Position numbers and translations under genes: made by a program. Below are positions 24,279 to 32,834 of a DNA stretch of 64,000 bases, piece after piece. The notes beneath the pieces are model-generated. The model worked only from the letters and a program-made list of their open reading frames with translations. It did not search any database and had not been told where the DNA came from. Positions within the stretch are counted from its first letter, which is position 1. Every line of letters begins with the position of its first letter. The stretch comes from Allobosea sp. (GTDB lineage Bacteria > Pseudomonadota > Alphaproteobacteria > Rhizobiales > Beijerinckiaceae): assembly GCA_024231975.1 (NCBI GenBank), contig JAAEQB010000051.1:78219-142218 (forward strand). The letters run 5' to 3'.

Positions 24279-25064
24279 CTAGCCATAGGGCAGGCGCAAT
24301 CCCGCCTCGGCGGCGCAGGCCTTGAGCGCCAGCAGGATCGCGCCCTCGTCGGTTTCGACGCCGTGGCGCTGCAGGCAGGGCACCAGGATCGCAGCCTCGG
24401 CATGGCCGGCCGGGCCGATCACCGGGCAGGCGATGTCGGTGACGGCGAGGATGTCACGGCTCGGTGCGATACGGTGGCCGAGCGCCCTTACCTCGGCGAG
24501 CGCCGCCTGGGTCTCAGGACTGTCGAGGCGCTGCCGGATCTCGGGCGGCGCCTCGCGCATCAGCCCGCGCCGGCGCCCTTCCGACTGGAAGGCGAGGATG
24601 AGCAGGCCGGAATTGGCGTCGAGCGCCGGGCGGCCATAGCCGGGGCGGACGATGACGCTGGCGTCGAGATGGCCGGCGGTGGTGGCGAGCACCACGGTCT
24701 GCGCCCGGCTAAGCACGACGAGATGAGCGGCCTGGCCGCTCTCCTCGCTGAAACGCTCCATCGGCGGCAGCACGACCGAGGTCAGCTGCTTGCCGCCGGG
24801 CGTCCTGATGCCGAGGTCGAACAGGCGGCGCGACAGGCCGAGCCGGTCGGTTCCGGGCTCGCGCTCGAGATAGCCGCGCTGCTGCAGCACGAAGACCATG
24901 CGGAAGATCTCGCTCTTCGAGCGCTGCAGTCGCTCGGCGATCACGCGGGTTGAGAGCGGCTCGCCGATCTCTGCGAGCAGCTCCAGGATGTCGAGGCCCT
25001 TTTCCAGGGCGGGGGCGGCATAGGCCGCCTTCTCGTCAGGGTCGGCTTCGGGAAGAACGCTCAT
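24279..25064 (-). CDS. IclR-family transcriptional regulator
   Basis: 261 aa. N-terminal winged helix (about 18-80; LEKGLDILELLAEIGEPLS, LQRSKSEIFRMVFVLQQRGYLER) and C-terminal IclR effector domain (about 95-255). It is divergent from the importer/deacylase operon starting at 25217, and a perfect palindrome (25076-25087) lies in the gap, so local control is likely. The effector is presumably the imported compound or its first product. Confidence 0.9.
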   Translation of the reverse strand: MSVLPEADPDEKAAYAAPALEKGLDILELLAEIGEPLSTRVIAERLQRSKSEIFRMVFVLQQRGYLEREPGTDRLGLSRRLFDLGIRTPGGKQLTSVVLPPMERFSEESGQAAHLVVLSRAQTVVLATTAGHLDASVIVRPGYGRPALDANSGLLILAFQSEGRRRGLMREAPPEIRQRLDSPETQAALAEVRALGHRIAPSRDILAVTDIACPVIGPAGHAEAAILVPCLQRHGVETDEGAILLALKACAAEAGLRLPYG

Positions 25065-25075
25065 GTTGCGCCTGT

Positions 25076-25087
25076 TTCATATATGAA
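25076..25087. promoter_or_regulatory. Perfect palindrome, candidate IclR operator
   Basis: TTCATATATGAA is an exact 12-bp inverted repeat 11 bp upstream of the IclR start codon. It is followed at 25090-25095 by TTGACA, a consensus -35 box for the rightward operon (its -10 is poor). The site would place a bound regulator across both divergent promoters. Confidence 0.6.
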
Positions 25088-25216
25088 GCTTGACATCAAA
25101 TAAGAAGCCAAACTAGCCTCCGGGTAAAGAGGGAGCGACATGAGCGCAACGCCGCGACATCCGTCCAGCGCATCCGGACGGCGGGCCCATGGCCCGCAGC
25201 CAAAGGGCTGACGGCG

Positions 25217-25876
25217 ATGAAGTACGGGCTCCAGTTTCGCGACGTCTTTGCGGCCTGGCAGTCCATTCTCGACGGCGTCTGGATCACGCTGATGCTCTCC
25301 GCGGTGGCGATGGTCGGCGGACTCCTGATCGGCATCCTCTGTGCCGCCGGGCGCACCTATGGCCCGGCCTGGCTGCGCCGCATCGTCGGCGCCTATGTCG
25401 AGATCATCCGCAACACGCCGCTGCTGGTGCAGCTCTTCCTGATCTTCTTCGGGTTGCCGAGCTTCGGGGTCAGGCTCGATGGGCTCACCGCCGCGATGAT
25501 CGCGCTGGTGATCAATCTCGGCGCCTATACCACCGAGATCGTCCGCGCCGGGCTGGAGGCCGTGCCGAAGGCGCAAATCGAGGCCGGTCATTCGCTCGGG
25601 CTCTCCGGCCTGCAGGTCTTCCGCTACATCGTCGTCTTCCCCGCGTTGAAGGCGATGTTCCCGGCGCTCGCCAGCCAGTTCGTCTTGCTGATGCTGGCGA
25701 CCAGCGTCGCCTCGCAGATCTCGGTGCAGGACCTGTTCCACGCGGCCTCGATCGTGCAGTCGCGCACCTTCAGGGACTTCGAGGTCTATACGGTGATCGG
25801 CGTGCTCTATCTCGCGCTCGCCATCGGCTTCCGCGGCCTGTTCGCCCTGATCTACCGTGTGGTGTTCGTGCGATGA
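25217..25876 (+). CDS. Polar amino-acid ABC importer permease 1
   Basis: 219 aa, HisM/GlnP family with about five membrane segments (GVWITLMLSAVAMVGGLLIG, EIIRNTPLLVQLFLIFFGLP) and the EAA loop (EAGHSLGLSGLQVFRYIVVFP) that contacts the ATPase. It forms a heterodimer with the next gene's product in the inner membrane. Its stop overlaps that gene's ATG. In sequence and order it resembles EhuC/EhuD of ectoine importers. Confidence 0.9.
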   Translation: MKYGLQFRDVFAAWQSILDGVWITLMLSAVAMVGGLLIGILCAAGRTYGPAWLRRIVGAYVEIIRNTPLLVQLFLIFFGLPSFGVRLDGLTAAMIALVINLGAYTTEIVRAGLEAVPKAQIEAGHSLGLSGLQVFRYIVVFPALKAMFPALASQFVLLMLATSVASQISVQDLFHAASIVQSRTFRDFEVYTVIGVLYLALAIGFRGLFALIYRVVFVR

Positions 25877-26523
25877 TCCGCGAGTTCGGCCTCATCGACG
25901 TCATGTACCTGATCGCGGCGGCGCGCTGGACGATCGCGCTGACCGCGGTTGCCTTCGCCGGTTCGGCGGTGCTGGGCCTTGCGCTTGCGATCCTGCGTAT
26001 CTTGCCGATCGCGCCGCTGCGCTGGTTCTCGGCCACCTATATCCAGCTGGTGCAAGGCACGCCGCTGCTGGTCTGGCTGTTCCTGATCTTCTTCGGCCTG
26101 CCGCTCGCCGGCATCTCGGTCAATCCCTGGATCGCGGCGGCCGTCGCCTTCTCGGTCTACGGCTCGGCCTTCCTCGGCGAGATCTGGCGCGGCGCGCTGG
26201 TCTCGATCGCCAGGACGCAATGGGAGGCGGGCGCCTCGCTCGGGCTCTCGCTTGGCGAGCAGCTGCGCTACGTCATCATCCCGCAGTCGATCCGGATCGC
26301 GATTCCGCCGACGGTCGGTTTCCTCGTCCAGCTGATCAAGAACACTTCGCTCGCGGCGGTGATCGGCTTCGTCGAGCTCACCCGCGAGGGCCAGCTCACC
26401 GCGGCCGGCACCTACAAGCCCTTCGCCGTCTACATCACCGTCGCCTGCATCTATTTCGCGATGTGCTTCCCCCTCACGCAATGGAGCCGCTCGCTCGAGC
26501 GGAAGCTCGATGTCGCTCGTTGA
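25873..26523 (+). CDS. Polar amino-acid ABC importer permease 2
   Basis: 216 aa from the ATG at 25873 (ATGA overlap with permease 1). It has the same family features: TYIQLVQGTPLLVWLFLIFF, EAA loop EAGASLGLSLGEQLRYVIIP and a last helix ending in QWSRSLERKL. Two different permeases indicate a heterodimeric channel. The ATPase gene overlaps its 3' end by 14 bp. Confidence 0.9.
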   Translation: MIREFGLIDVMYLIAAARWTIALTAVAFAGSAVLGLALAILRILPIAPLRWFSATYIQLVQGTPLLVWLFLIFFGLPLAGISVNPWIAAAVAFSVYGSAFLGEIWRGALVSIARTQWEAGASLGLSLGEQLRYVIIPQSIRIAIPPTVGFLVQLIKNTSLAAVIGFVELTREGQLTAAGTYKPFAVYITVACIYFAMCFPLTQWSRSLERKLDVAR

Positions 26524-27241
26524 AATCCATGGCGTCAGCAAGAGCTATGGCGCCAACCAAGTCCTGAAGGGTGTCTCGCTCGATATCGACAAGGGCGAGG
26601 TCGTCGCCGTGATCGGTCGCTCGGGCTCGGGCAAGAGCACGCTGCTGCGCTGCGTCAACGGGCTGGAACCGGTCCAGGCCGGCACGATCCGCATCGACGG
26701 CGTGCAGGTCAACGATCCCGCCACCGACCTGCGCAAGCTCAGGCAGGAAGTCGGCATCGTCTTCCAGCAGTTCAACCTGTTCCCGCATCTCTCGGTCAGC
26801 GACAACATCACGCTCGCTCCGCGCGTCGTGAAGAAGCAGAAGCCGGAGGAGGCGCGCGAGGTCGCCCGCGAGGTGCTGGCCCGCGTCGGGCTGGCTGACA
26901 AGCTCGACGCCTATCCCTCGCAGCTCTCCGGCGGCCAGCAGCAGCGCGTCGCGATCGCGCGTTCGCTTGCCATGCGGCCAAAGCTGATGCTGTTCGACGA
27001 GGTCACCTCGGCGCTTGATCCGGAGCTCACCGGCGAGGTGCTGAAGGTGCTCGAATCCGTGGCGCAGGAGGGCATGACCATGATGCTCGTCACCCACGAA
27101 ATGGGCTTTGCCCGCAGGTTCGGCTCGCGCGTGGTCTTCATGCACGAGGGCCGCATCCACGAAGAAGGCCAGGCCGCGGCGGTGCTTGCCGCGCCTAAGA
27201 CGCCCGAGCTCACCACCTTCCTCAGTGCGGTGCTGCACTGA
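26510..27241 (+). CDS. Polar amino-acid ABC importer ATPase
   Basis: 243 aa with Walker A GRSGSGKST, Q-loop VFQQFNLFPH, signature LSGGQQQRVAIARSLA, Walker B LMLFDEVTSALDPE and the His switch VTHEMGF. It is the GlnQ/HisP family: it powers the permease pair at 25217-26523 and is cytosolic, membrane-associated. It overlaps permease 2 by 14 bp. Confidence 0.93.
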   Translation: MSLVEIHGVSKSYGANQVLKGVSLDIDKGEVVAVIGRSGSGKSTLLRCVNGLEPVQAGTIRIDGVQVNDPATDLRKLRQEVGIVFQQFNLFPHLSVSDNITLAPRVVKKQKPEEAREVAREVLARVGLADKLDAYPSQLSGGQQQRVAIARSLAMRPKLMLFDEVTSALDPELTGEVLKVLESVAQEGMTMMLVTHEMGFARRFGSRVVFMHEGRIHEEGQAAAVLAAPKTPELTTFLSAVLH

Positions 27242-27287
27242 GGCAATGACGATCGGTTCCAGTAGCGGTCAACGAGGGGAGAGAAAG

Positions 27288-28070
27288 ATGCGTAAACTGT
27301 TTGCAGGACTTGCGGCGATGGCGATCGCTGCATTTGGAGCGGTCGAGGCCAAGGCCGACAAGCTCCAGGACATCCTGTCGAAGGGCGTGGTGCGGATCGG
27401 CGTGCCGCTCGATGCGCCGCCCTTCGGTTCGCAGGACGCCAACCGCAAGGCTGTGGGCTTCGACATCGAACTCGCCGAGATGGTTGCCAAGGGCCTCGGC
27501 GTGAAGCTGGAGATGCAGCAGATCACCGGCGCCAACCGCATTCCCTTCCTGCTCACCGACAAGGTCGACATCGTGATCTCGGTGATGGGCCTGTCGCCGG
27601 AGCGCGCCCGGCAGATCCAGTTCACCGCGCCCTATGCCAACACCTTCCTCGCCGTCTACGGCGCGAAATCGGCCAATGTGACCAGCCCGGAGACGCTCGG
27701 CTCGAACCGCGTCGCCGCCGCCAAGGGCACGACGCAGGAACTCGCGATCACGGAATCGGCGCCGAAGGCGAATGTGATGCGCACCGAGGACGACGCGACC
27801 GCGGCCGCCGCCTACATCACCGGCCAGGCCGACCTGCTCGCGACCAACTCGATCGTCGCCCAGGCGTTAGCCAAGCAGAACCCGAACAAGGAGTTCGAGC
27901 GCAAATTCGTCATCCGTCGTAGCCCGGCGCATATGGGCGTGCAGATGGACCAGCATAATCTCGTGCGCTGGCTCGACAGCTTCATCTTCTACGCCTCGAT
28001 CAACGGCGAGCTCGACCGGCTGCACAAGAAGTATCTGGACATGCCGATGGACCCGCTGCCGACGCTGTGA
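27288..28070 (+). CDS. Periplasmic binding protein of the amino-acid-type ABC importer
   Basis: 260 aa from the ATG at 27288 (GAGGGGAG upstream), signal peptide to about residue 24. SBP_bac_3 fold: RIGVPLDAPPFGSQDANRKA, GFDIELAEMVAKGLGVK, then DIVISVMGLSPERARQIQFT. It delivers the substrate to the permeases encoded just upstream. The substrate is uncertain; the DoeB-like and EutB-like enzymes that follow suggest an N-acylated or cyclised amino acid such as an ectoine-like compound. A type B repeat starts 15 bp after the stop. Confidence 0.9.
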   Translation: MRKLFAGLAAMAIAAFGAVEAKADKLQDILSKGVVRIGVPLDAPPFGSQDANRKAVGFDIELAEMVAKGLGVKLEMQQITGANRIPFLLTDKVDIVISVMGLSPERARQIQFTAPYANTFLAVYGAKSANVTSPETLGSNRVAAAKGTTQELAITESAPKANVMRTEDDATAAAAYITGQADLLATNSIVAQALAKQNPNKEFERKFVIRRSPAHMGVQMDQHNLVRWLDSFIFYASINGELDRLHKKYLDMPMDPLPTL

Positions 28071-28084
28071 GCGGTCCCCGCTGC

Positions 28085-28192
28085 CGTCATTCTCGGGCGA
28101 AGCGAAGCGCAGACCCGAGAATCTCCTGACGGGAAGGCACCGACTGGCGCCTCCTTCGGCCTGAGATGCTCGGGGCAAGCCCGAGCATGACG
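28085..28192 (+). repeat. Type B intergenic repeat, copy 1
   Basis: A 108-bp element bounded by CGTCAT and ATGACG. Inside are two strong hairpins, TCTCGGG...CCCGAGA and GCTCGGG...CCCGAGC, so the whole can fold as a closed stem with two arms. It is about 80-90% identical by eye to 45740-45847. It lies inside the operon between the binding protein and the deacylase, so it may set 3' mRNA stability. Confidence 0.85.
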
Positions 28193-28255
28193 ACCTGTCT
28201 CGGCCTTCCCTCGTTGCGGGGAAGGCTTCCCAAGCCACGTCCGATCGAGCCCACC

Positions 28256-29296
28256 ATGACCAGCCCCCGCCAGAAGCCGACCCCGCGCCCGTCCAGTGCC
28301 TTCCTCACCGTCGATCCGGAGAAGGACGGCAAGCAGGTCGGTTTCCTGATGATCCCGCATTCGCCACATGACGATGCCTGGGGCGCGGCGCGGATACCCG
28401 TCGCGATCATCAAGAACGGCTCGGGCCCGACCGCGATCCTCGAAGGCGGCAACCATGGCGACGAGTACGAGGGGCCGATCACGATCTGCGACCTGATCCG
28501 CGATCTCGATCCCGGCCGGGTGCAGGGGCGGCTCATCCTGATGCCGGCGAACAATGTCCACGCCGTCATCGCCGGCCAGCGCACCTCGACGGTGGACGGG
28601 CTCAACTTCAACCGGACCTTTCCGGGCGATCCGCGCGGCACCATCACCCAGCAGATCTCGGCCTTCGTCAGCGACCACATCCTGCCGCTCGGCGACGCCT
28701 TCCTCGACCTGCATTCCGGCGGCTCCTCGCTCGACATCATCCCGAGCGCGATCGTCGAGCCGAGCGATGATCCCGAACTTCACAAGCGCAATGTCGCAGC
28801 CGTGCAGGCCTTCGACGCGCCGATGACGGTGGTGATCTCCAATCTCGGCGAGCCGCGCACCGCGACAGCGACCGCTTGCCGGCAAGGGCTGGTGACGGTC
28901 GGGACGGAGATGGCGGGCGCCGGCACGGTATCGCTCGACGCGCTGAAGATCTGCCGCCGCGGCGTCGCCAATGTGCTCGACCATCTCGGCATTGTCGTCC
29001 GCGACAAGCCGGAGCCGCGCCGCGGCGACGGGCAGGTCCTCGAATTGCCGGGTACTGCGGCTTATGTCTACGCCACGGCGGACGGCATCTTCGAGCCCTT
29101 CCATGCCAATGGCGAAAAGGTCAGCGCCGGCCAGCCGGCGGGCAGGATCCATTGCACCTGGGACCCGACCCGTCCGCCAGAAACGCTGCATTACGCTGCC
29201 GACGGCATCCTCTATGGCCGGCGTCAGCCAGGGCGGGTCCGGCCGGGCAATTGCTGCCTGATCGTGGCGGCGCCCTATCGCGGGGTGCTGTCGTGA
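28256..29296 (+). CDS. DoeB-like N-acyl-amino-acid deacylase (AstE/AspA family)
   Basis: 346 aa from the ATG at 28256. It is a zinc carboxypeptidase-like enzyme of the succinylglutamate desuccinylase/aspartoacylase family: GGNHGDEYEG gives zinc ligands His67 and Glu70, NFNRTFPG the substrate Arg120 region, LDLHSGG the third ligand His153, and a later Glu (FEPFHANGEKV) follows. In ectoine breakdown DoeB (EutE) removes acetyl from N-acetyl-diaminobutyrate; this is the closest recognised relative, although the substrate here is inferred. It is cytosolic and overlaps the next gene by 4 nt (GTGA). Confidence 0.83.
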   Translation: MTSPRQKPTPRPSSAFLTVDPEKDGKQVGFLMIPHSPHDDAWGAARIPVAIIKNGSGPTAILEGGNHGDEYEGPITICDLIRDLDPGRVQGRLILMPANNVHAVIAGQRTSTVDGLNFNRTFPGDPRGTITQQISAFVSDHILPLGDAFLDLHSGGSSLDIIPSAIVEPSDDPELHKRNVAAVQAFDAPMTVVISNLGEPRTATATACRQGLVTVGTEMAGAGTVSLDALKICRRGVANVLDHLGIVVRDKPEPRRGDGQVLELPGTAAYVYATADGIFEPFHANGEKVSAGQPAGRIHCTWDPTRPPETLHYAADGILYGRRQPGRVRPGNCCLIVAAPYRGVLS

Positions 29297-30237
29297 TCGG
29301 TCTCGACGACATCCGCGCGGCGCGCTGGCGGATCGCGCCGCATATTCGCAAGACGCCGACCCTGCCCTATGCCCAGCTCAGCTCGCGCGAAGACTTCGGC
29401 GGTACCGTCACGCTGAAGCTCGAATTGCTGCAGGCCGCCGGCTCGTTCAAGGGGCGCGGCGCGATGAACCGCCTGCTGACGCTCTCTTCCGAGGAGCTGG
29501 CGCGCGGCGTCGTCACGGCCTCCGGCGGCAATCACGGGCTCGCCATCGCCCGCTCGGCGCGTGTGCTCGGCGCCAAGGCCAAGATCTTCCTCCCGTCCAA
29601 TGTCGTCGCCGACAAGGTCGCCAAGCTGAAGAAGTGGGGCGCCGAGGTCGAGATCGTCGGCGCGGTCTGGGACGACGCCAATGCCGCGGCGCTCGCCTAT
29701 GCCAAGGAGACCGGCGCGACTTATGCCCATCCGTTCAGCGATCCCGTGGTGGTCGCCGGCCAGGGCACGCTCGGCCTCGACATTCTCGACGAGATGCCCG
29801 ATGTCGACGTCATCCTCGTCGCGATCGGTGGCGGCGGCCTGATCACCGGCCTGTCCACCGCGGTGAAGGCGCTTCGGCCGCAGACCCGCATCATCGGCAT
29901 CGAGCCCTATGGCTCGCCGACGCTGCATGCCTGCCTGGAAGCCGGCAAGCTGGTGACGCTCGACAGGCTGGAGACGCGCGTCGCGACCATGTCGTGCCGG
30001 CGCACCGACCAGGCGATCTTTGAGGCCGTCGCCAAAAATGTCGACGAGATCGTGCTGGTCAGCGACGCCGAGATGGAGCAGGCGGCGCAATCGCTCTGGT
30101 TCGAGTTCGGCATCGCCGCCGATCTCTCGGGCGCGGCTGCGGTCGCGGCCTTGCAGGCGAAGCGCTTCGTGCCGGCGCCCGGCAGCAAGGTCTGCGCGCT
30201 GGTCTGCGGGGCAGGGACGGATGGGACGGTGGGCTAG
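29293..30237 (+). CDS. PLP-dependent threonine dehydratase-like enzyme (EutB-like)
   Basis: 314 aa from the GTG at 29293, overlapping the deacylase stop. Fold type II PLP enzyme: the Schiff-base Lys53 lies in GSFKGRGA, the substrate loop is SGGNHG (76-81), and the phosphate-binding Gly loop is GGGGLITG. A C-terminal ACT domain is absent, so it is a catabolic, non-feedback form. It would deaminate a hydroxylated amino acid (threonine or serine like) released by the deacylase. In ectoine operons the related EutB acts on a hydroxyectoine product. It ends this operon and converges with the gene at 30241. Confidence 0.85.
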   Translation: MIGLDDIRAARWRIAPHIRKTPTLPYAQLSSREDFGGTVTLKLELLQAAGSFKGRGAMNRLLTLSSEELARGVVTASGGNHGLAIARSARVLGAKAKIFLPSNVVADKVAKLKKWGAEVEIVGAVWDDANAAALAYAKETGATYAHPFSDPVVVAGQGTLGLDILDEMPDVDVILVAIGGGGLITGLSTAVKALRPQTRIIGIEPYGSPTLHACLEAGKLVTLDRLETRVATMSCRRTDQAIFEAVAKNVDEIVLVSDAEMEQAAQSLWFEFGIAADLSGAAAVAALQAKRFVPAPGSKVCALVCGAGTDGTVG

Positions 30238-30240
30238 AGG

Positions 30241-30987
30241 TCAGCGCGCGACGCTCAGCCCCTGCACGCCGTGCCTGGCGATCAGCGCGGCGACAAAGCC
30301 CGATTCCTTCGCCGCGGCGATGAACTTCGCCAGATAATCCGCCGCCTCGGCCTTGGCCTTTGGCACGCCGATCGCCTGCTGCACGGTCATGAAGTAGCCG
30401 GGCAGGATGCGCGTGCCGGGGATCGCCTGGACATCCTTGAGCAGGCGCGGCCGCAGGCCCGCCAGCGCATCGAGCTCCTTGGCGACATAGTCGGTGGCGG
30501 AATCGTCAAGCGAGCCGGAGCGGACGAGCTCGGCCTTGCGGATGTTGCGGTCGAGCCAGAGCCCATAGGCGGCGCGGCCGCTGACCGCGATCCGCACGCC
30601 CTCAGCATCGACATCGGCGATCTCGCGCAGCGGTGAGCCCTCGCGGACCAGATAGGTAGCCTCGATCTCGGCATAAGCCGGCGTGAAGCTGATCGCCTCG
30701 GCCCGCTGCGGCTCGGCGCCGATCAGCCCGACATCCCATTCGTCGCAGGGCGCGGCGTCGGCGAGCAGGCCGGGATTCTCATAAGGCACATAGCGCAGCG
30801 CGGTGCCGAGATGGTCGGCCAGCGCCCGGGCCATGTCGGGCGAGACGCCTTGCGGCTCGCCCTGCGGACCACGGCTGGAGACAAGCAGGAAGTTCGAGAG
30901 GTTGATGCCGGCGCGCAGCAGGTTGGCGGGAGCCAGATGCTCGCGCACGGTCGGCGAGAGCTGGCTGATATCGGGGCGGAATTCCAT
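30241..30987 (-). CDS. Binding-protein-like (SBP_bac_3) protein lacking a signal peptide
   Basis: 248 aa from the ATG at 30987 (AGGAGAGG upstream). The fold is the amino-acid ABC binding-protein type: GVSPDMARALADHLGTALRYVPYE, DVGLIGAEPQRAEAISFTPAYAEIEATYLV and late YLAKFIAAAKESGFV. The N-terminus (MEFRPDISQLSPTVREHL) is not a signal peptide and no in-frame upstream start adds one. It may be a cytosolic ligand sensor or enzyme-like member of the fold. It converges 3 bp from the dehydratase gene; its own operon partners are absent. Confidence 0.8.
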   Translation of the reverse strand: MEFRPDISQLSPTVREHLAPANLLRAGINLSNFLLVSSRGPQGEPQGVSPDMARALADHLGTALRYVPYENPGLLADAAPCDEWDVGLIGAEPQRAEAISFTPAYAEIEATYLVREGSPLREIADVDAEGVRIAVSGRAAYGLWLDRNIRKAELVRSGSLDDSATDYVAKELDALAGLRPRLLKDVQAIPGTRILPGYFMTVQQAIGVPKAKAEAADYLAKFIAAAKESGFVAALIARHGVQGLSVAR

Positions 30988-31161
30988 GACCTCTCCTGCC
31001 GTTCGAGCGTCCGCCCTTATGCGCCGCATGGCGGCAAGGAGACAAGCCGCGGGCGATTTGCCGGCGAAGTCGCGGCATCCTCATGATCCCTCATTTTTCG
31101 CGGAACCATGCGGGATAAGAGCGGTTTGCCGGAGAGTTCTTTCATCGGAAGGAGAACTCGG

Positions 31162-31587
31162 ATGATCAAGCAACTGGTTCTTGCGACGGCCGTCGTCGCG
31201 CTCTCCACCGCTGCCATGGCGCAGCAAAATCCGCGGGGCGCCGAGAGTGGCGCAGCAGGTGGCGCTGCGGCCGGTGCGGTCGGCGGCGCGATCGTCGGCG
31301 GTCCGGTCGGGGCCGTGGCTGGCGGTGTCGGCGGTGCGGTCGCCGGCGCGATCATCGGTGACAATACCGAGCCGCGCTTCCGCCAGTATGTGGTCAAGCA
31401 CCGCGTGCCGTCCTACGCCTATGAGGAGCCGCTCGAGGTCGGCGCGGTGTTGCCGGCGCGCGGCGTCACCTATCGCGAGGTGCCGCGCGAATACGGGGCG
31501 CGGGCGGGATATCGCTACACGATGGTCAACGATCGCACCGTGATCGTCGAGCCCAGGACGCGCCGTGTCGTGCAGATCATCGACTGA
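31162..31587 (+). CDS. Secreted DUF1236 protein
   Basis: 141 aa from the ATG at 31162 (GGAAGGAG upstream), signal peptide ending AMAQ. A long Gly/Ala-rich low-complexity stretch (AAGGAAAGAVGGAIVGGPVG and on), resembling a glycine-zipper, is followed by the DUF1236 domain (YTMVNDRTVIVEPRTRRVVQII). It is probably periplasmic or outer-membrane associated. The glycine zipper may insert in membranes. Function unknown; common in rhizobia. Confidence 0.82.
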   Translation: MIKQLVLATAVVALSTAAMAQQNPRGAESGAAGGAAAGAVGGAIVGGPVGAVAGGVGGAVAGAIIGDNTEPRFRQYVVKHRVPSYAYEEPLEVGAVLPARGVTYREVPREYGARAGYRYTMVNDRTVIVEPRTRRVVQIID

Positions 31588-31647
31588 TCGGCATCGGCAG
31601 GAATTCGGGAAGCGCGGCCCTGCGGCCGCGCTTTCGCTTGCCCGGTG

Positions 31648-32823
31648 TCAGAGCTCCAGCCAGCGTGCGCCCTTGGCCGAGGAGCGTACCGCCGTCTCGA
31701 TGAAGCGGATGCCGCGCACGCCGTCGCTGACGGTCGGCACGAGCGTCGAGAACGGGGCGGGCTCGCGCGCCTCGACCCGGGCTGCGATCTGCTCGGCGAT
31801 GTCGGTGTAAAGTTGGGCGAAGCCTTCGAGATAGCCCTCGGGATGGCCGGCGGGGATACGGGAAGCCGCATTGGCGACCGCATTGGTTCCGGCGCCGGCG
31901 CGGCGGATCAATCGCGGCGGCTCGCCGAGCGGGGAATGGAGCAACAGATTCGGATTCTCCTGCTGCCATTCGAGCCCGCCCTTCTCGCCATAGAGACGGA
32001 TGCGCAGGCCGTTCTCTTGGCCGGCCGCGACCTGGCTGCACCAGAGCATGCCGCGCGCGCCGCCCTTGAAGCGCAGTAGCATATGGGCGTTGTCGTCGAG
32101 CCGGCGGCCCTCGACGAAGACATGGGCTTCGGCCGCGAGCGCCTCGACCTCGTCGCCGGCGATGAACTCGGCGAGGTTGAAGGCATGGCTGCCGATATCG
32201 CCGATCGAGCCGGCGGGGCCGGACCGCGCCGGATCGGTGCGCCATTCGGCTTGCTTCTGGCCGCTCTCCTCCAGCTTGGTGGCGAGCCAGTCCTGCGCGT
32301 ATTCGACCTGGACGACACGCAGCCTGCCGAGCACGCCCTCGGCGACCATGGCGCGGGCCTGCCGGACCAGCGGATAGCCGGTGTAGTTGTGGGTGACCGC
32401 GAAGATCAGGCCGCTCTCCCCTGCCAGCTTGGCGAGGCTTTCAGCCTCGCGCAGGCTGGTGGTGAGCGGCTTGTCGCAGATCACGTGGATGCCGGCCTTG
32501 AGGAAGGCCTTGGCCGCCGGCGCATGGGCGTGGTTCGGCGTGACGATCGCGACCGCGTCGATGCCGTCCTTGCGGCGCTTTTCGCGCTTCGCCATCTCGG
32601 CGGCGTCGGCATAGAGGCGGGCCGGGTCGAGGAGCAGATCCTCGCCCGAGAGGCGTCCGCGCGCCGGATCGGAGGAGAGCGCACCGGCCACAAGCTGCCA
32701 GCGATCGTCGAGCCTTGAGGCGATGCGGTGGACCGCGCCGATGAAGGCGCCGCGCCCGCCGCCGACCATACCGAGCCGCAGGCGGCGATTGAGTTTTTGC
32801 GTCGTCGAAGCTTCGATCGCCAT
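31648..32823 (-). CDS. Gfo/Idh/MocA-family NAD(P)-dependent sugar dehydrogenase
   Basis: 391 aa from the ATG at 32821-32823. N-terminal Rossmann domain (RLGMVGGGRGAFIG) with the family CDKPLTTS Lys motif, then a C-terminal alpha/beta substrate domain with the DIGSH segment (GSIGDIGSHAFNLAEFI) that carries catalytic Asp/His. Such enzymes oxidise inositol or sugar derivatives at a hydroxyl. It follows the TIM-barrel isomerase gene by 11 bp, so the pair probably acts in one catabolic route (like IolG with IolE/IolI). Confidence 0.88.
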   Translation of the reverse strand: MAIEASTTQKLNRRLRLGMVGGGRGAFIGAVHRIASRLDDRWQLVAGALSSDPARGRLSGEDLLLDPARLYADAAEMAKREKRRKDGIDAVAIVTPNHAHAPAAKAFLKAGIHVICDKPLTTSLREAESLAKLAGESGLIFAVTHNYTGYPLVRQARAMVAEGVLGRLRVVQVEYAQDWLATKLEESGQKQAEWRTDPARSGPAGSIGDIGSHAFNLAEFIAGDEVEALAAEAHVFVEGRRLDDNAHMLLRFKGGARGMLWCSQVAAGQENGLRIRLYGEKGGLEWQQENPNLLLHSPLGEPPRLIRRAGAGTNAVANAASRIPAGHPEGYLEGFAQLYTDIAEQIAARVEAREPAPFSTLVPTVSDGVRGIRFIETAVRSSAKGARWLEL

Positions 32824-32834
32824 GGACGGCTCCT

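Noticed and set aside
27241..28084. Possible riboswitch or leader RNA before the binding protein
   Set aside because: The gap before 27288 is only 46 bp and has no structure beyond a ribosome site.
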